A DNA stretch of 64,000 nucleotides from Symsagittifera roscoffensis. Lineage: Eukaryota > Xenacoelomorpha > Acoela > Convolutidae. A program made the translations under genes and the position numbers. This document shows positions 29,166 through 41,355 of this stretch, one piece after another. The DNA lies in contig NC_087066.1 of the NCBI RefSeq assembly GCF_963678635.1, forward strand, positions 43,947,624 through 44,011,623, read 5' to 3'. Under the pieces are notes generated by a model that worked only from the letters and a program-made list of their open reading frames with translations, did not search any database and had not been told where the DNA came from. Position 1 is the stretch's first letter. The number at the start of each line of letters is the position of its first letter.

Positions 29166-30985
29166 AGGCATTAATTTTTTCTTTGAAAATTTGCCCAAAA
29201 GCAGTTATCAAATTGAGGTACTAAGGTAGTCAAAATTTTGTGTAGGCAAAGTTTTTAGGAGTCCATGAACGTAATTCAGACTCATATAGGGAGCGCTGCG
29301 TTTTCGTTCTTTTTTTCAGGAAAAAGCTTTTTTTTAATTTTTTTAAATTAGACCCCGGCCTGCTCAGTGCAGGATCAACCGCGTGGGGGAGGGAGATATC
29401 ATCCATTTCGACGCAGCCGGTCCCACCTTGAGGAGGCGGATGACACTGGGACCCCTCCAACCGTGAACGAAGCGGGATTCGAACGCATAATAATCGTGTT
29501 CAGAGACATGTGCCTAACCCACTCGACCACGGCTGCTCTCCCAATCGACCACGGCTGCTCAAAAGGAAAAGGCTTAAAATTTGTTGAGGCTCAAATTTAC
29601 TTTTTGCGATTTGACTTTTAATATCTTTTTAAGTTGAGTTTTTTTCTTTTGTTAAAAAGAAGGCAAACTCCACTATCGAACAGAACCTTGTAAAGGTCAC
29701 AAAAAACTTGAGTGACTTCTTCCGAAAATGGAAGTTAATTATCGAATTTCCCAGCGATATACAAATTGAAAATATTGATCCAGTTTTCTCAAATTTGTTT
29801 TTTAATCAAAAAATCAATCCCTAATTGTCCCAGAAAGTCAAAAGCTTAGTCCAGACTCTTATATAGATTGCTATGATTTTTTAAAAGTAAAGTTTTAGAA
29901 TTTGTTCAGGCTCAAAAATATTTTTCGTTACTTGTATTTTGATTTCTTTAGAAGTTCAATTAATTTCTTTTGTTTGAATGAAGGCAAAATCCATTATCGA
30001 TTAGCGTAACTGTGAAGGTCACGAAAGATGTGATTGAATTTTAGTTACAAGAGTGAAATTTTATTAGCGAATTTCCCAGCGAAATGAAAATTTTACCTAT
30101 TCTCTGAAATTGGGTTGATTTAATCAAGAAATGGCAACTATAGTTTGTTCTAGATATTCAAGAGTGTTATGGCCATCTATTTTCAGCAGTAGATGAACGT
30201 ATTTCAGACTCTTTCCTAGGCTGGGCTAATTTTTTTGTTTTTCAGGAAAAGGCATCAAATTTGTTCAGGCTCAAAAATACTTTTTCGGAGTTTAATTTTT
30301 AAATTCCTTTAAATTCTATTGCTTTACTTTTTTAAAGCAAAAGCAAATTCCACGATTGGACAGAAGTTGTAGCGGTAACGAAAAGCGTGATCAACTTCTA
30401 GTTTCAAAAATGGATTTTAATTATCGAACTTCTCAGCGAAGTAAACTTTTTACTTATTGATCCAGTTTTCTCAAAATGGGCTAGTTTCATAAAAAAAAGT
30501 TCCAAAAAGGAATTGGAGTCCTGAGATTTCCCTGCGGAATAAGAATTACCTTCTGATCCAGATTCGTGCTAAGGGAGATGATAATGGAGCTGCGATATCT
30601 GTTATACAACGGGCTGAGTCCTCTTTTTTACCTGCGCAAGAACAAATATCTTTGGATCCAGATTTTTCAAATTTTTTCAATTTGGATATAATATTGACTA
30701 GAATTTCCAGACTGCGTGTAAGGTAACATGAAAAGATAAAATTAATTGTTTTTTGAACTACAGCAAAATGTGCGCCTATCCAGTGAACAGTTTCACCTCG
30801 TAATGAATCTGGTTATGAGATTTTTTTGTACAGGTTGTTCCCAAACTCGTGCTTGAGTCGATGAACATAGTTCAGACTCTAATATAAAACTTGATGATTT
30901 TTTTTCATGAAGACTTAAAACTTGTTCAGGCTCATTGTTGAAATTGTCGCTCAACCTCAATGTTGAAGTTAATGAAAGCTGTTCG
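29166..30985. repeat. 1.83 kb tandem duplication, copy 2
   Basis: The second copy. It starts at AGGCATTAATTTTTTCTTTG, as copy 1 does. It ends around 30985, where an extra GAGAGTTCAAATT distinguishes it from the end of copy 1. The decayed BEL/Pao element follows. Confidence 0.9.
29361..29561 (-). mobile_element. tRNA-derived SINE, copy 2
   Basis: The same SINE carried by the second copy of the 1.83 kb duplication, with single-base differences (ACAATCG versus ATAATCG). It is not an independent insertion. Confidence 0.75.
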
Positions 30986-32279
30986 AAATTGAGAGTTCAA
31001 ATTGCATAAAAGACTAAAATAGGAAATAACTAGAAAAATGGCTTGACTTGGTAAGAAAAATACACGATGAGGTAATGCAAAAGGCTAGGAACTATGTAGA
31101 ATCTGAGGAAACTTCTAGGTTTACTTCATCGCGTTCCGGGGAACTGGCTTCTTCGAACGCTTTCGAAAGTTATCATCAGTCTAGTGTATCAGGTCAGAGT
31201 AAAACATCGGTCTATGGTGTCAAGTCAGATTATAGACTTTTAGTCAAGGGAGAAGAGATTTAGTATTAGCTAGATTGAGAACACAAAAGGTCGAAAGAAA
31301 AAATGAGGCATAACACCAGGAGTTAGAAGCTAAGCAAAACTTGGAAAAACTCAAATCCGTGAGAAGAATAGAAACGATGTTGTTGAAGGAGAAATGGCTG
31401 CAGCCAAATTGAATGAAAATTCCGACCAAATTGACTAGTTTGATACCTCTGTAAGTTTAGCAAAAAAACAATATACAAACATGGAGAAACTTGGGTGGAA
31501 ATTGTGCCGAATCTGAATCCAGTATCACCCGTAACCGAACTGAACGCATAAATTTCTGGATTAAATAAGGTTAAGTACAACCCCCCTCCCCCACCCCTTG
31601 TACAATTGTTTTTGCGAATAACGCCCAATTAGGTGGTTTGTCCTCAATTTTTATGCATAGGGCTCAATCCCTTCAAAATGTTTCTACATCTTTTACGCAG
31701 ATTAATGCGGTACTTAAACCCAGCAAAATACTGATGTTTTTAAAAATGAGGTACACTCCCCACCGGTTTTATTTGCAAAACAGAGAAACAATGCTGAGCC
31801 GGCCAGGTCTGTTAATTATCAAAAATTTTACGTCACCGCCGTTTTCAAATCACCTCCTGACATCGCATTTGTTTTGACAGCACTTCCTCTAGATCATCTC
31901 GGATTCTTTAGCCAAATCGATAACCCAAACCTGGGATCGTGGTTCCCTGCATCTTCAACACAGACTCCTACAGTTTGTAACTCGTACACTTTAAATGAAA
32001 TGTCACACGTATTCGAGGCGGTTTTTTCAGTAGCAAGTCCGTAACCTGCCACATTACCGTACACTAGCGGTGGAGTAAAACGGCAACTGTTTCGCCTCGC
32101 CACATGAGCAAGGAACTTCGCAACCATCAACAGCGTCAAACAACCCGAATTCGTCCGTTCTCAAGTAAAAACTTTAGAGCCAATCAAACTGTGCGTACAG
32201 CAACATGTCCCTTATTATGTCAGTCCAACATCGCAATCGTGTCCGTTTGAGACTGAACCGAAGTACCGGCATCAAACAG

Positions 32280-32740
32280 GAAGGAAGGATCAATTACCCA
32301 AAATCAAACCCTCCAAGTATGATGGTGACCCGTTGAAATGGCATGAATGGATAGGCCAGTTTCGCAGCGCTGTTAATGCTCAATCCGCTTTTTCGGATGA
32401 CTTCAAGCTGGCAAATGGGTCTTCGCGTAATCCGGTCGGATGTACCGGGATGCACTGTGCGTCCTTGAACGAAATTTTGGGCCACCTCAAACCGTTGTGA
32501 GTGCTCACATCAAAAAAATTACCAGCTTTCAACCTGTGAAAGTGCATATTTCTGAAAGCATTATTAGTTTTTCTTATGTAATTTCAAGTCTCGTTTGTGA
32601 GCTTGGATCTTTCTCACGCAAAAAAGATCTCGAGAAAACCGCAAACTTGAATCAAGCCTTCAAACTTGTAGGAGTTTTGGTTTTCGTAAGCAGTCAATGC
32701 AATTGTTATTGCCCTAGTCATCTTGAGTTCATCGATTGGT
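32280..32740 (+). pseudogene. BEL/Pao gag (DUF1759-like) remnant
   Basis: The best-preserved part of the element. KIKPSKYDGDPLKWHEWIGQ followed by FRSAVNAQSAFSDDFKLANG matches the DUF1759 signature (P-K-F-x-G-x-x-x-x-W-x-x-F). After a frame shift, YRDALCVLERNFGPPQTVVS and ISSLVCELGSF continue the domain. Confidence 0.78.
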
Positions 32741-35700
32741 AGAAAAAAAAACCGAAATGCATAAGCATGGGAAAACTTTGCCGGGTCAAACTAAAACCGA
32801 GAAAACGGTTAAGACAAAAATTACTACCCAATTTTTTGCATCCAGTGCTATGCCTAAAAGGGTTGAACATCATCCCTGCCTTCAGTGCGGCGGTAACAAT
32901 CTTTTATAGGGTTGTAAACATTTGAAGAAAAAGAACCCTGTTCAAAAGAAAGATTTTTCAACGCTCTTATTTTTCTGTCTGGTAGCGGACTGCATTTTCG
33001 CAGTAGCATTTAAAAACCGCACAAAGCCCGAGAGCAAAAGTACGCACAATTCCCGAGTTCAAAATGTCTTCATGCATTGTGCCAACCTTGTTTCTTCTCG
33101 AAAGGAAGAAAATAAGTCATCTACCGGTCATCTAGAAAATAAATCATAAAAAGGTTTCCGGTAGATAAATTAATGTCGTATTTTTCCGCATCCTTGAAAG
33201 ACGGTAAAGATCTTGTTCAATTTATTGAGTTGTGTGTGTCGTCTAAGCCGATCACGCTCCCTTTGTGTGAGATTCCGCGAGTAATCACTCCTGCCTTTTC
33301 GCTGAGGTCACACTATCAGCTGATGTAAGTGATATTGTTAAGACTTTTAAGACGACCACCTACGTGAACGACGAGTTTTACTTCGGGTCTTAAAAGGCTG
33401 ATGTTCCGGCCTTTCAGATCTAACATCCATTTGGAGCCAATAAAGTCAGTTTATTATTGTTATTTGGACTTCGAATGGATAATTTGTCGTGACTTTTACA
33501 ACTACTCACGCCCACTTGGTTACACTCATAAACTTGAGCAGAAAGGCTGTTCGTCTGACGTTAGAGTGGCGTTCGATTAGCCGAATTCTCTTCCCTTGTC
33601 GTCAGGGTTGTTTTCAATGTGTTTTAAGTGCAATGCTGAGGACGTATAATGTAATCATCAAGTTAAGGCATGGTATGAATTAGAAAGTTTTGGCACATAT
33701 AAAATAACTAACGCTTGTTCTGCAGCCAATCAGCGAAAACTACATCTTCGTGAGTGAAAAAATACCATGATGGCGAAGGTTTTAGGATTGAAACTTTATG
33801 TGCCGAAGATAACAGCTCTCTACCAGCCAATTACTACTCAGCGCTGGCACAATTAAGATCGCTTAAAAACGGCTTAACAATTTTTCATACGCCTGATACA
33901 AAAAATGAAGATCTCGAAAAGAGTTTTTGTGTCCCAATAGCCTGTCCTCGATTTAGACCAGCCGAGTGAGACATGTTGTGTTTTGAAAAACACGTCAAAT
34001 CTTTGAACTAATTTTTGATTGTTAGGTATTTCAACCATTATTTGTTACACATGCTGATGCGCTTCGCTCAACCTTTTGCCGTCTCCGCACACAGCTGTAT
34101 CGAATGAGGAAATTCGAATAAACCTAGCATTTCTCCGGTGCCCCGGAACCTCGACGTGCGCTAATTTTGACTTTAGTAAACAACGAGGGATAATGTCGAA
34201 AACGACCCTGAAGTATCTAGAGCAGCTCTTACAAGGTTCTGGATAACTTCTTGAATTTACTCGAAAATCGCGATGAAGCTCTGAAAATAAGCATGGATCT
34301 GGTAAACCTCTTTGAATTAGGGGTATTCTGTTTCACCAATTTTGTTAGTTTTGTTCACGCAACTGAAAAACATTTAAACAGCTCAATTGATGCAAATGAA
34401 GAATTATAGAATACTGTCAGTGTGAGTGGCCATTGGAACCTTTCGTGTTAAGGTTTTCGATGAAACCGTGGAAGAAATTATCTTGTTCTTAATTATGGAG
34501 TTGACTGTAGGCTCCAAATGTCCGTGACCCAACGAACTGTTAAAAAAGTTTTTTCTTCGGTCATTGACGCTGTTGTTTTGGTGGTTTCCTGCAGTGTAAG
34601 GGCATGGTCAAAATCTTTCCAAATTAAAATGTGATGTTTTATGCTGTTTTTTTCCCGGTTGGAGAGCCTAACTTGCCTTTATTTACGCAAATCAATTAGA
34701 ACCTAACTTTGAGAAATGTTAATGTGAACCGCGACAAATCAAACATAGCCAACAGACAGGTGGAAAAGAGTCAATGATATAGGACACGGTAAAACTGGAT
34801 CAGATGTGTTATTTATTGCTATTCTAACTTTCGTTGTTGAAGAGTAAAATTGGATTTCTGAAATTCAAGTAAAATTTAATTTTAAGAAATCTTGATGTAA
34901 ATCGCAAAAAGTCAAAAAGCCAACAGACAGATGGAAAAGAGTCAATAAACACAAAAATAACAGTAAACTAAAATTGACCTGCACTTCTTTTTAACGGCAA
35001 TTGGTGCATAACTAAGCATCAATAGGAAGATCCCATTGCAGAAGCGGTGCAGCAGCGTTTTATTGAGTAGCCTTCAAGTCTGTTTGTCCTGGGAGAAATA
35101 GTCGCTCGCATTGCTACTTTGGTGACTGGATCGGCCAATGCCAGCTCTATATGTTTGGGCTTGTTTGCAAGATATCTTTTGCGAGGTTGGTTTCCTTCAA
35201 TAGACAAGAACTCTATCTAGCCTTCGTATTTGGTAAATCAAGGCTAGCACCAGTGAAGATTTTTCCATTCCGAATCTGAGTTTGCAGGTAGCCCTACTGG
35301 CGTCTCGGTTGAAAGAAATTAAAATACTGGTGCCGTCAAAATGTTACCGATTTTGTTACAAACCTTGCTTGTGAAATAAAGGAACTTACCACGCTTTGTA
35401 AATTAAATCATGCGAAATGTGAAAACGATCCCTCGTATACTAGTACACGCGAAATATCGGCGGGTTGCCCGAAGGAAAGTAGTTGGGTAAGAGGTCAAAC
35501 CTCCATGTTGGACAAAAATAGCCTTGCGAACCAGATCTGAATGTTTTTACTGCCATCCTCTCAAAGAAGTCCATGGACGACACCTTAGATAACTCGACAC
35601 ACCTTCCTTCTCACGAGTTTTTCGAAGCTGTCAACGGCCATAAGCAATACTGTCGTTTATATTGGGGTTATGGAGGAAACACAAGGTCTTCATTCGTCCT

Positions 35701-35976
35701 ATCGCTCAGGTTTTTTTTCACGCACAGTTAGTGATTGCGAAATTTAAAACATTACTTTTAGCTCAATTTCAACCTCAGGGCTCAGCGTTTATCTGAAATA
35801 AGTTTCGATGCTAAGAATTCCAGCACCTTAAAATCTCGTCCTTTATTGTTGAAATTGTATCTCATTCATCTAAATCTTGCTCACAAACAGCAACAATTGA
35901 GTTATTTGCTATCCATGTTTGGCATGAAGTTTTTAGTGCTTGGTGTGCGAGCGACCCTCGGTGCAATTGAAAAAGG

Positions 35977-36228
35977 TTGCTTCAATTGCAAAAAGTGCAA
36001 GGCAAGCACACATTACATATAGTGGTGTCCATTTTCCCTTTCGAACAGCTTGTTTACCGCCAACGGCCATGCGGTAATTGTGTGGTTGAACGTTTTTGCC
36101 CATTTCATGTGACTGTTAGCCGCAGTAGTGAAAAAAGATGGCCTTTTCTATTCACCTGTATGATTAACCGTGCCGTACTCTCGAAATTGTTCCGACTGTT
36201 GACAGCAGCTCTTGCGTCATGGGGTTGA
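35977..36228 (+). pseudogene. BEL/Pao integrase remnant
   Basis: One frame contains LVYRQRPCGNCVVERFCPFH and VTVSRSSEKRWPFLFTCMIN. This corresponds to the first catalytic-aspartate region of Pao integrases (normally ..GVDxFGPF..), but here the aspartate position reads differently. It is inactive. Confidence 0.7.
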
Positions 36229-36999
36229 AAGACTAATTGCTCGCCGTTGTACAAGTAGATTTCGGTGGTCAGACAACAAAATAAATTTGGTTGGTGCTTA
36301 GAAAGAATTTGTGCTTTGTGTAGAAAGTTGAAACAGAAAAGCTCATTACTTGTTAGCGCATAACGGGTTAAAAAAGAAATAAAATCCTGCCGGCGCAACG
36401 CATCATAGCGGGTCTTGGTAAAGGCTAGTGCTTTTTGCAAACGTGTTTTCTGCTTATTCATCGGTACTCGCAACTTAACGGATAAGGCATTGTCTACCAC
36501 GTTTTTGTCAGTGGAGCAACTGTTAATCTCCGGTCCACAATTTCCTGTTTTTCTGGTGGAAGCAAATTGGAAGCGTGATTGACTAATCGTCTTCTCTCAG
36601 GCGAGCACTCGGGTAGAATTCTGTCGCTAACACTTGATGAAAGCTTCGACCACCATTAGCGCTATGTGAGAGCACAAGCTTACGAAAATGCAATTTGCAG
36701 CATTGTTTGAAGCAGTATGTCCCTAAAATAAGCAAGCCCTCTGAGTGAGCTGAAGAATCGATTCGTGGATCGTCAATGTGAGCTGAAAATCTCGTTTGGA
36801 TCGTCAATCCCAGCAGCATTTGTGGGCTTCAACTTTGGTCGAGCAACTTCGTTGCACGACTGCATGGATGGCGTTGTGCGCTCCCCAACCATTAGGACCT
36901 TATCAGGTCAATTAGTCATGCCCCTCGATAAACTTGATCCTAGTATCACCTCTTCATGGGTTGATGATCCTGCTGAACAAATAGAAAGCTAGACTAGGA

Positions 37000-38240
37000 A
37001 CAAAGTAAAGTTATTATAAGCAATCTAATATTAGAGACAGGTGCAATCCCACATTCCCAGTCCATCTGAGGAATGAAACAAAAACGAGCCAAACACGCCA
37101 GAATATGAAAACAACGCTTTGTACCCGTGTTCAAACGCACAAAATACATTTTTTCTTTTCTTAAGCTATTCAAATTAGTTCATAAAACGGTCTTGGCCGA
37201 CCTTGATTGACAGGTGTATGTCTAACAGAACCGTGTTTTGTCAAAGTTTGAACTTCAAAATTGAATTTCTCCGTCACCGTAAGTTTATAAAATTAATCAG
37301 AAACTGACTTAGATAAAAAAACTGAGTGGATCAAATGAAAGCTGATTCTCATTACTTGCATTTTTGTCCAAAAAAATAATGAAAGGTTAAGGTCAAATAT
37401 CTTCAGAAACAAAATAGTATGCATTGACCCGATTTTATTTTGTAGGAACTTCTCAACGAGAGATACACTATCACTTTTATTAAAAAGTCAAAATGAATGT
37501 CTCGATTTCTTAAACACCAGCAGCGTATCTTTTCTTTAACTGTCTAAAATGTTGACTCAGTAAACAACAATGCAATTATGTGAGCTTAATGTTTGTAGGT
37601 TTTGAGAAATCATCATCACACTTATTGCCTTAAAACTCTCGTTAATCAGAAACTGCTTAATTGTCTGAAATCAGATTGAATCGATGCTAAACAGCTCGGG
37701 TCTTCAGGCGCAATTTTTGTGCCGCTAAATCGATGCCTGTTGTGAGTTTGTAAAAAAATTCAAAATAAAGTTATTATTATCATTCTAAAGTAATTTGAAA
37801 CATGCTCCCTATTCTAATGAAAAATTTTTTTTTTATAGTACTGGCTATCAACCAGTCAGAGTTTTAATATGGTGCGTAACGAATCGAATTGCAAGTGTGG
37901 TTATTAGCATGTTATTAGAAAATCAATTTAGTCTAAAGTTTCAAATGTTTTCGACAACCTTTTGATATCTTATAAATTCTGATAATTATCTTCCGGTTTT
38001 AATATAAAAAGGTAAAATATCTATTCAATAAAAAAAAATCCAGCAGTATATTTAGCTCGCTTGTTTGAAATGAATTTTTTATGCGTAATTAATTTTCAAA
38101 TTTAATACATGCGCCTTGTGGAGGACATGTACAAGTTTGATAGTTGGCTCCGAAGAAAAAGCAAGTATGAAAGTTGGTCCCGCATTTCTTGTGAAAGTTT
38201 TTAAAGTGCGAATTATGTTTTTGAAAATTTTAAGTCCAAA
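37000..38240. other. Gene-less stretch
   Basis: AT-rich. I see no coding, RNA or repeat signal beyond short A/T runs. Confidence 0.4.
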
Positions 38241-38769
38241 CAAGACTGCTCGTATCAGGGCGAAGCCCTGAATGTTCCGACTGCCTTTTAAGGTGGAGCA
38301 GTAATAACATTGAAAAATTAAATGTAATAAAAACAAAATGAATTTTTTTTTTTTAATTTGAAACTTTTTAATGAAAATCATCCCCCCCACACGCCATATA
38401 AAATACAAAAGGATAGATTTCGCTCCTTGTAACAAATCGATTATGGCAAATAAGCTTCTTTCAACCAATTTGGAACGATTTCTAAGACAGATAAACTCTC
38501 CGCTTACGCGTTAATAGCGCGAAATATATCGCGCGCTAATTGTCCCAAATTGGCCAAAATAGCAATCTTTAAACCCCCACAACTTTACAAAAAAATGATC
38601 ACAAGTAAAATATCGTTTCAAACCAGAGCTCAGGACAAAAATACCTTTCGAATGGTATTTAAAAAGATCCGTCAAAAATGGCTCGTTAAAAAGTCGAAAT
38701 TTGTCTGAAGAAAAAAAAACCCACCCCGAGCACAAATATTCCGTTACTTTCGTATCGAAAGTCGGAACA
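38241..38769 (+). mobile_element. Hairpin-ended ~528 bp element, copy A
   Basis: 529 bp. The left end has a 7 bp-stem hairpin TCAGGGC-GAA-GCCCTGA (38255-38271) followed by TGTTCCGACT. The right end has ACTTTCG-TAT-CGAAAGT (38746-38762) and finishes GTCGGAACA. So a 10 bp subterminal inverted repeat and hairpins at both ends frame a non-coding body. The body contains a GCGCGAAATATATCGCGC palindrome (from 38516) and CCAATTTGGAACG/CCCAAATTGG inverted motifs. No target duplication is seen. The ends resemble Helentron-type non-autonomous elements more than ordinary TIR MITEs. Confidence 0.75.
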
Positions 38770-39006
38770 AGAACTAGAGGTGTGCGCCAGCGAGGAGTTC
38801 AAAGTTGAATCGTTTCGTGAGTAATGCAGTAATGAGCCAGCTACTGTATTGCGTCAGCTCCGTCAGCTGTTATTCTAATGCGTTAGCCAAAGTTCTAATA
38901 TTTAACTACGTTTAACTACAATCACAACTATCAGCCACTAATTTCAAACACTTGATTTTTGTTCATGAAAATTATGCGCTGGTTAAAAGAAAGCGTACAA
39001 GACTAA

Positions 39007-39598
39007 CAAAACTGCTCGTATCAGGGCGAAGCCCTGAATGTTCCGACTGCCTTTTAAGGTCTATTGAGCATTAATAACATAAAAAAATTGAATGTAAAAA
39101 AAATGGAAATTTGAAATTTTTTTCTCTGAAATTTGAAGTTTTTTTTATGGAAATCATACCCCCACACACCATATAAAGTACAAAAGGATAGATTTCGATC
39201 CTTGTAACAAATCAATTATGGCAAATAAGCTTCTTTCAACCAATTTGGAACGATTTCTAAGAGGGATTAACATTCCGCTTACGCGTAGTGGAACAATTAG
39301 CGCTCGATATATTTCGCGCTATTAACGCGTAAGCGGAGATTTAATCCGCCTTAAAAATCGTTCCAAATTGGTTCAAGAAAGCTTGTATGCTATAATTGAT
39401 ATAATAATAGGAGCGAAATCTATCTTTTTGTACTTTATATGGCGTGTGGGGGGATAATTTTCATAAAAATTTTCAAATTTAAGACAAAAAATTTTCATTT
39501 TATTTTATTATATTAAAATTTTTGTGTTTTTACTGCTCATGAAACCTCAAAAGGCAGCCGGAACATCCAGGGCTTCGCCCTGATACGAGCAGTCTTGT
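39007..39598. mobile_element. Foldback derivative of the hairpin-ended family, copy B
   Basis: A ~590 bp imperfect palindrome. The left arm (39007-39300) is the 5' half of the family. The right arm (39305-39598) is the same half inverted. Both outer ends therefore carry the TCAGGGC..GCCCTGA hairpin, and neither carries the 3' hairpin. The arms differ by scattered substitutions. Confidence 0.85.
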
Positions 39599-39702
39599 TC
39601 TGTTTGTTTTCCATTTTTTTGTGTTTCGTAAAAACTTGCGAAGGCTCCAAATTTTTAATGCTTAAAACATTTGCTCATGGAAATTAATGAATCCGAAAAA
39701 GA

Positions 39703-40760
39703 ACAAGACTTTTTGTATCAGGGCAAAGCCCTGAATGTTCCGACTGCCTTTTAAGGTATATCGAGCAGTAATAACATTTAAAAATCTTAAATGAAACAAG
39801 ACTGCTCGTATCAGGGCGAAGCCCTGAATGCTCCGACTGCCTTTTAAGGTCTATGGAGCATTAATAACATGGAAAATTTCAATGTAATTGAAAAAATAAA
39901 AAAAAACTTTGAAAAAATTTGAGAGTTTATGTAAAAACATCCCCCCACACGTCATATTAAGTACAAAGTGATAGATTTTGCGCCTATTAACAAATCAATT
40001 ATGGCATAAAAGGATCCTTGAACCAATTTGGAACGATTTCTAAGAGGGATTAAATCACGCTTACGCGATAATAGCGCGAAATTTATCGCGCGTTAATCGT
40101 CCCAAATTGGCCAAAATGGCAGTCTTTAAACCCCCATAACTTTATGAAAAATGATCACAGGTAAAATATCTTTTCAAATTCAAGCTCAGGACAACAAAAG
40201 CTTTCGAATGAAAAAAAAATTCCGACAAAAATGGCTTGTTAAAAAGTCAAAATTTGTCTGAAGAAAAAAACACACCCCGAGCACAAATATCCCGTTTTTT
40301 TTTGTATCGAAAGTCGGAACAATAAAACAAAATGAAAAAAAAATTTCTTAAATTTGAAGTTTTTTATGAAAATCATCACCCCACACGCCATATAAAGAAC
40401 AAAAGGATAAAATTCGCTCCTCGTAATAAATCAATTATGGCGAATAAGCTTCTTTCAACCAATTTGGAACGCTTTCTAAGAGGGATTAACACTCCGCTTA
40501 CGCGTTAATAGCGCAAAATATATCGCGCGTTAATTGTCCCAAATTGGCCAAAATGGCAACCTTTAAACCCGCGTAACTTCACAAAAAATGCTCACAGGTA
40601 AAATATTTTTTCAAATTTGAGCTCAGGACAACAATACCTTTCAAATAATATTTAAAAACTTTGTCAAAATGGCTAGTTAAAAAGTCGAAATTTGTCTGAA
40701 TAAAATAAAACCCACCCCGAGCAGAAATATTCCGTTACTTTCGTATCCAAAGTCGGAACA
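39703..40760 (+). mobile_element. Hairpin-ended element, copy C, split by copy D
   Basis: 5' part 39703-39796 and 3' part 40322-40760; together they equal one ~530 bp unit. The 3' hairpin and GTCGGAACA end are present. Its 5' hairpin is altered to TCAGGGCAAAGCCCTGA. Confidence 0.8.
39797..40321 (+). mobile_element. Hairpin-ended element, copy D, nested in copy C
   Basis: 525 bp inserted in the A-rich part of copy C. The uninterrupted target is TTAAATGAAA|ATAAAAC. Other copies read TTAAATGTAATAAAAC, so there is no target duplication, or at most one base. This insertion fixes the element ends (5' CAAGACTGCTCG, 3' GTCGGAACA). Confidence 0.85.
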
Positions 40761-40761
40761 A

Positions 40762-41289
40762 CAAGACTGCTCGTATCTGGGCGAAGCCCTGAATGTTCCG
40801 GCTGCCTTTTAAGGTTTATGGAGCAGTAATAACCTAAAAACACAATTTGTAATAAAATAAAATGCATTTTTTTTTCTAAAATTTGAAATTTTTTATAAAC
40901 AATTATCACCCCACACGCCATATAAAGTACAAAAGGATAGATTTCGCTCTTTGTAACACATCAATTATGGCAAATAAGCTTTTTCAACCAATTTGGAACG
41001 ATTCTTAAGTCATATTAAATCTCCGCTTACACATTAAAAGCGCGAAATATATCGCGCGTTAATTGTCCAAAATTGGCCAAAATGGCTATCTTTAAACCCC
41101 CATAATTTTACGAAAAATGATCACATGTGAAATATTTTTTCAAATTTAAGCTCAAGTCAACAATACTCTTTGAATGATAAAAAAAAATCCGTCAAAAATG
41201 GCTAGTTAAAAATTCGAAATTTGTCTGAAGAAAAAAAAGCCCACCCCGAGCACAAATATTCCGTTACTTTCGTATCGAAAGTCGGAACA
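40762..41289 (+). mobile_element. Hairpin-ended element, copy E
   Basis: 528 bp, beginning one base after copy C ends, so C and E are head-to-tail. Left hairpin stem TCTGGGC/GCCCTGA has one mismatch; the right hairpin is intact. Confidence 0.8.
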
Positions 41290-41355
41290 ATAAAATAGTT
41301 TTTTGAAACTGCTGCCGAATTAATTTTATTCAAGATTGGAAAATCAAAGAAAGTA

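Larger units (their letters stand above)
31048..36992 (+). mobile_element. Decayed BEL/Pao LTR retrotransposon (coding remnants)
   Basis: Collinear fragments in shifting frames. 31048-31440: a charged gag N-terminus ending KEKMAAAKLNEN. 32280-32740: DUF1759-like gag (LPKIKPSKYDGDPLKWHEW; VLERNFGPPQTVVSAHIKKI). 33754-33969: RT lead-in (LPANYYSALAQLRSLK). 34210-34380: RT (EALKISMDLVNLFELG). 35980-36220: integrase (VTVSRSSEKRWPFLFTCMIN). 36850-36990: tail (DGVVRSPTIRTLSGQLV). Many stops and frameshifts make it inactive. No LTR pair was recognised. 34680-34960 holds reversed CTGTTGGCTATG-type repeat pieces. Confidence 0.8.

Noticed and set aside
36105-36500. 131-codon minus-strand ORF
   Set aside because: It overlaps plus-strand BEL/Pao integrase remnants and has no recognisable motifs.
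38079-38735. Minus-strand ORFs in the hairpin-element cluster
   Set aside because: They fall on non-coding repeat copies and are not conserved among the copies.
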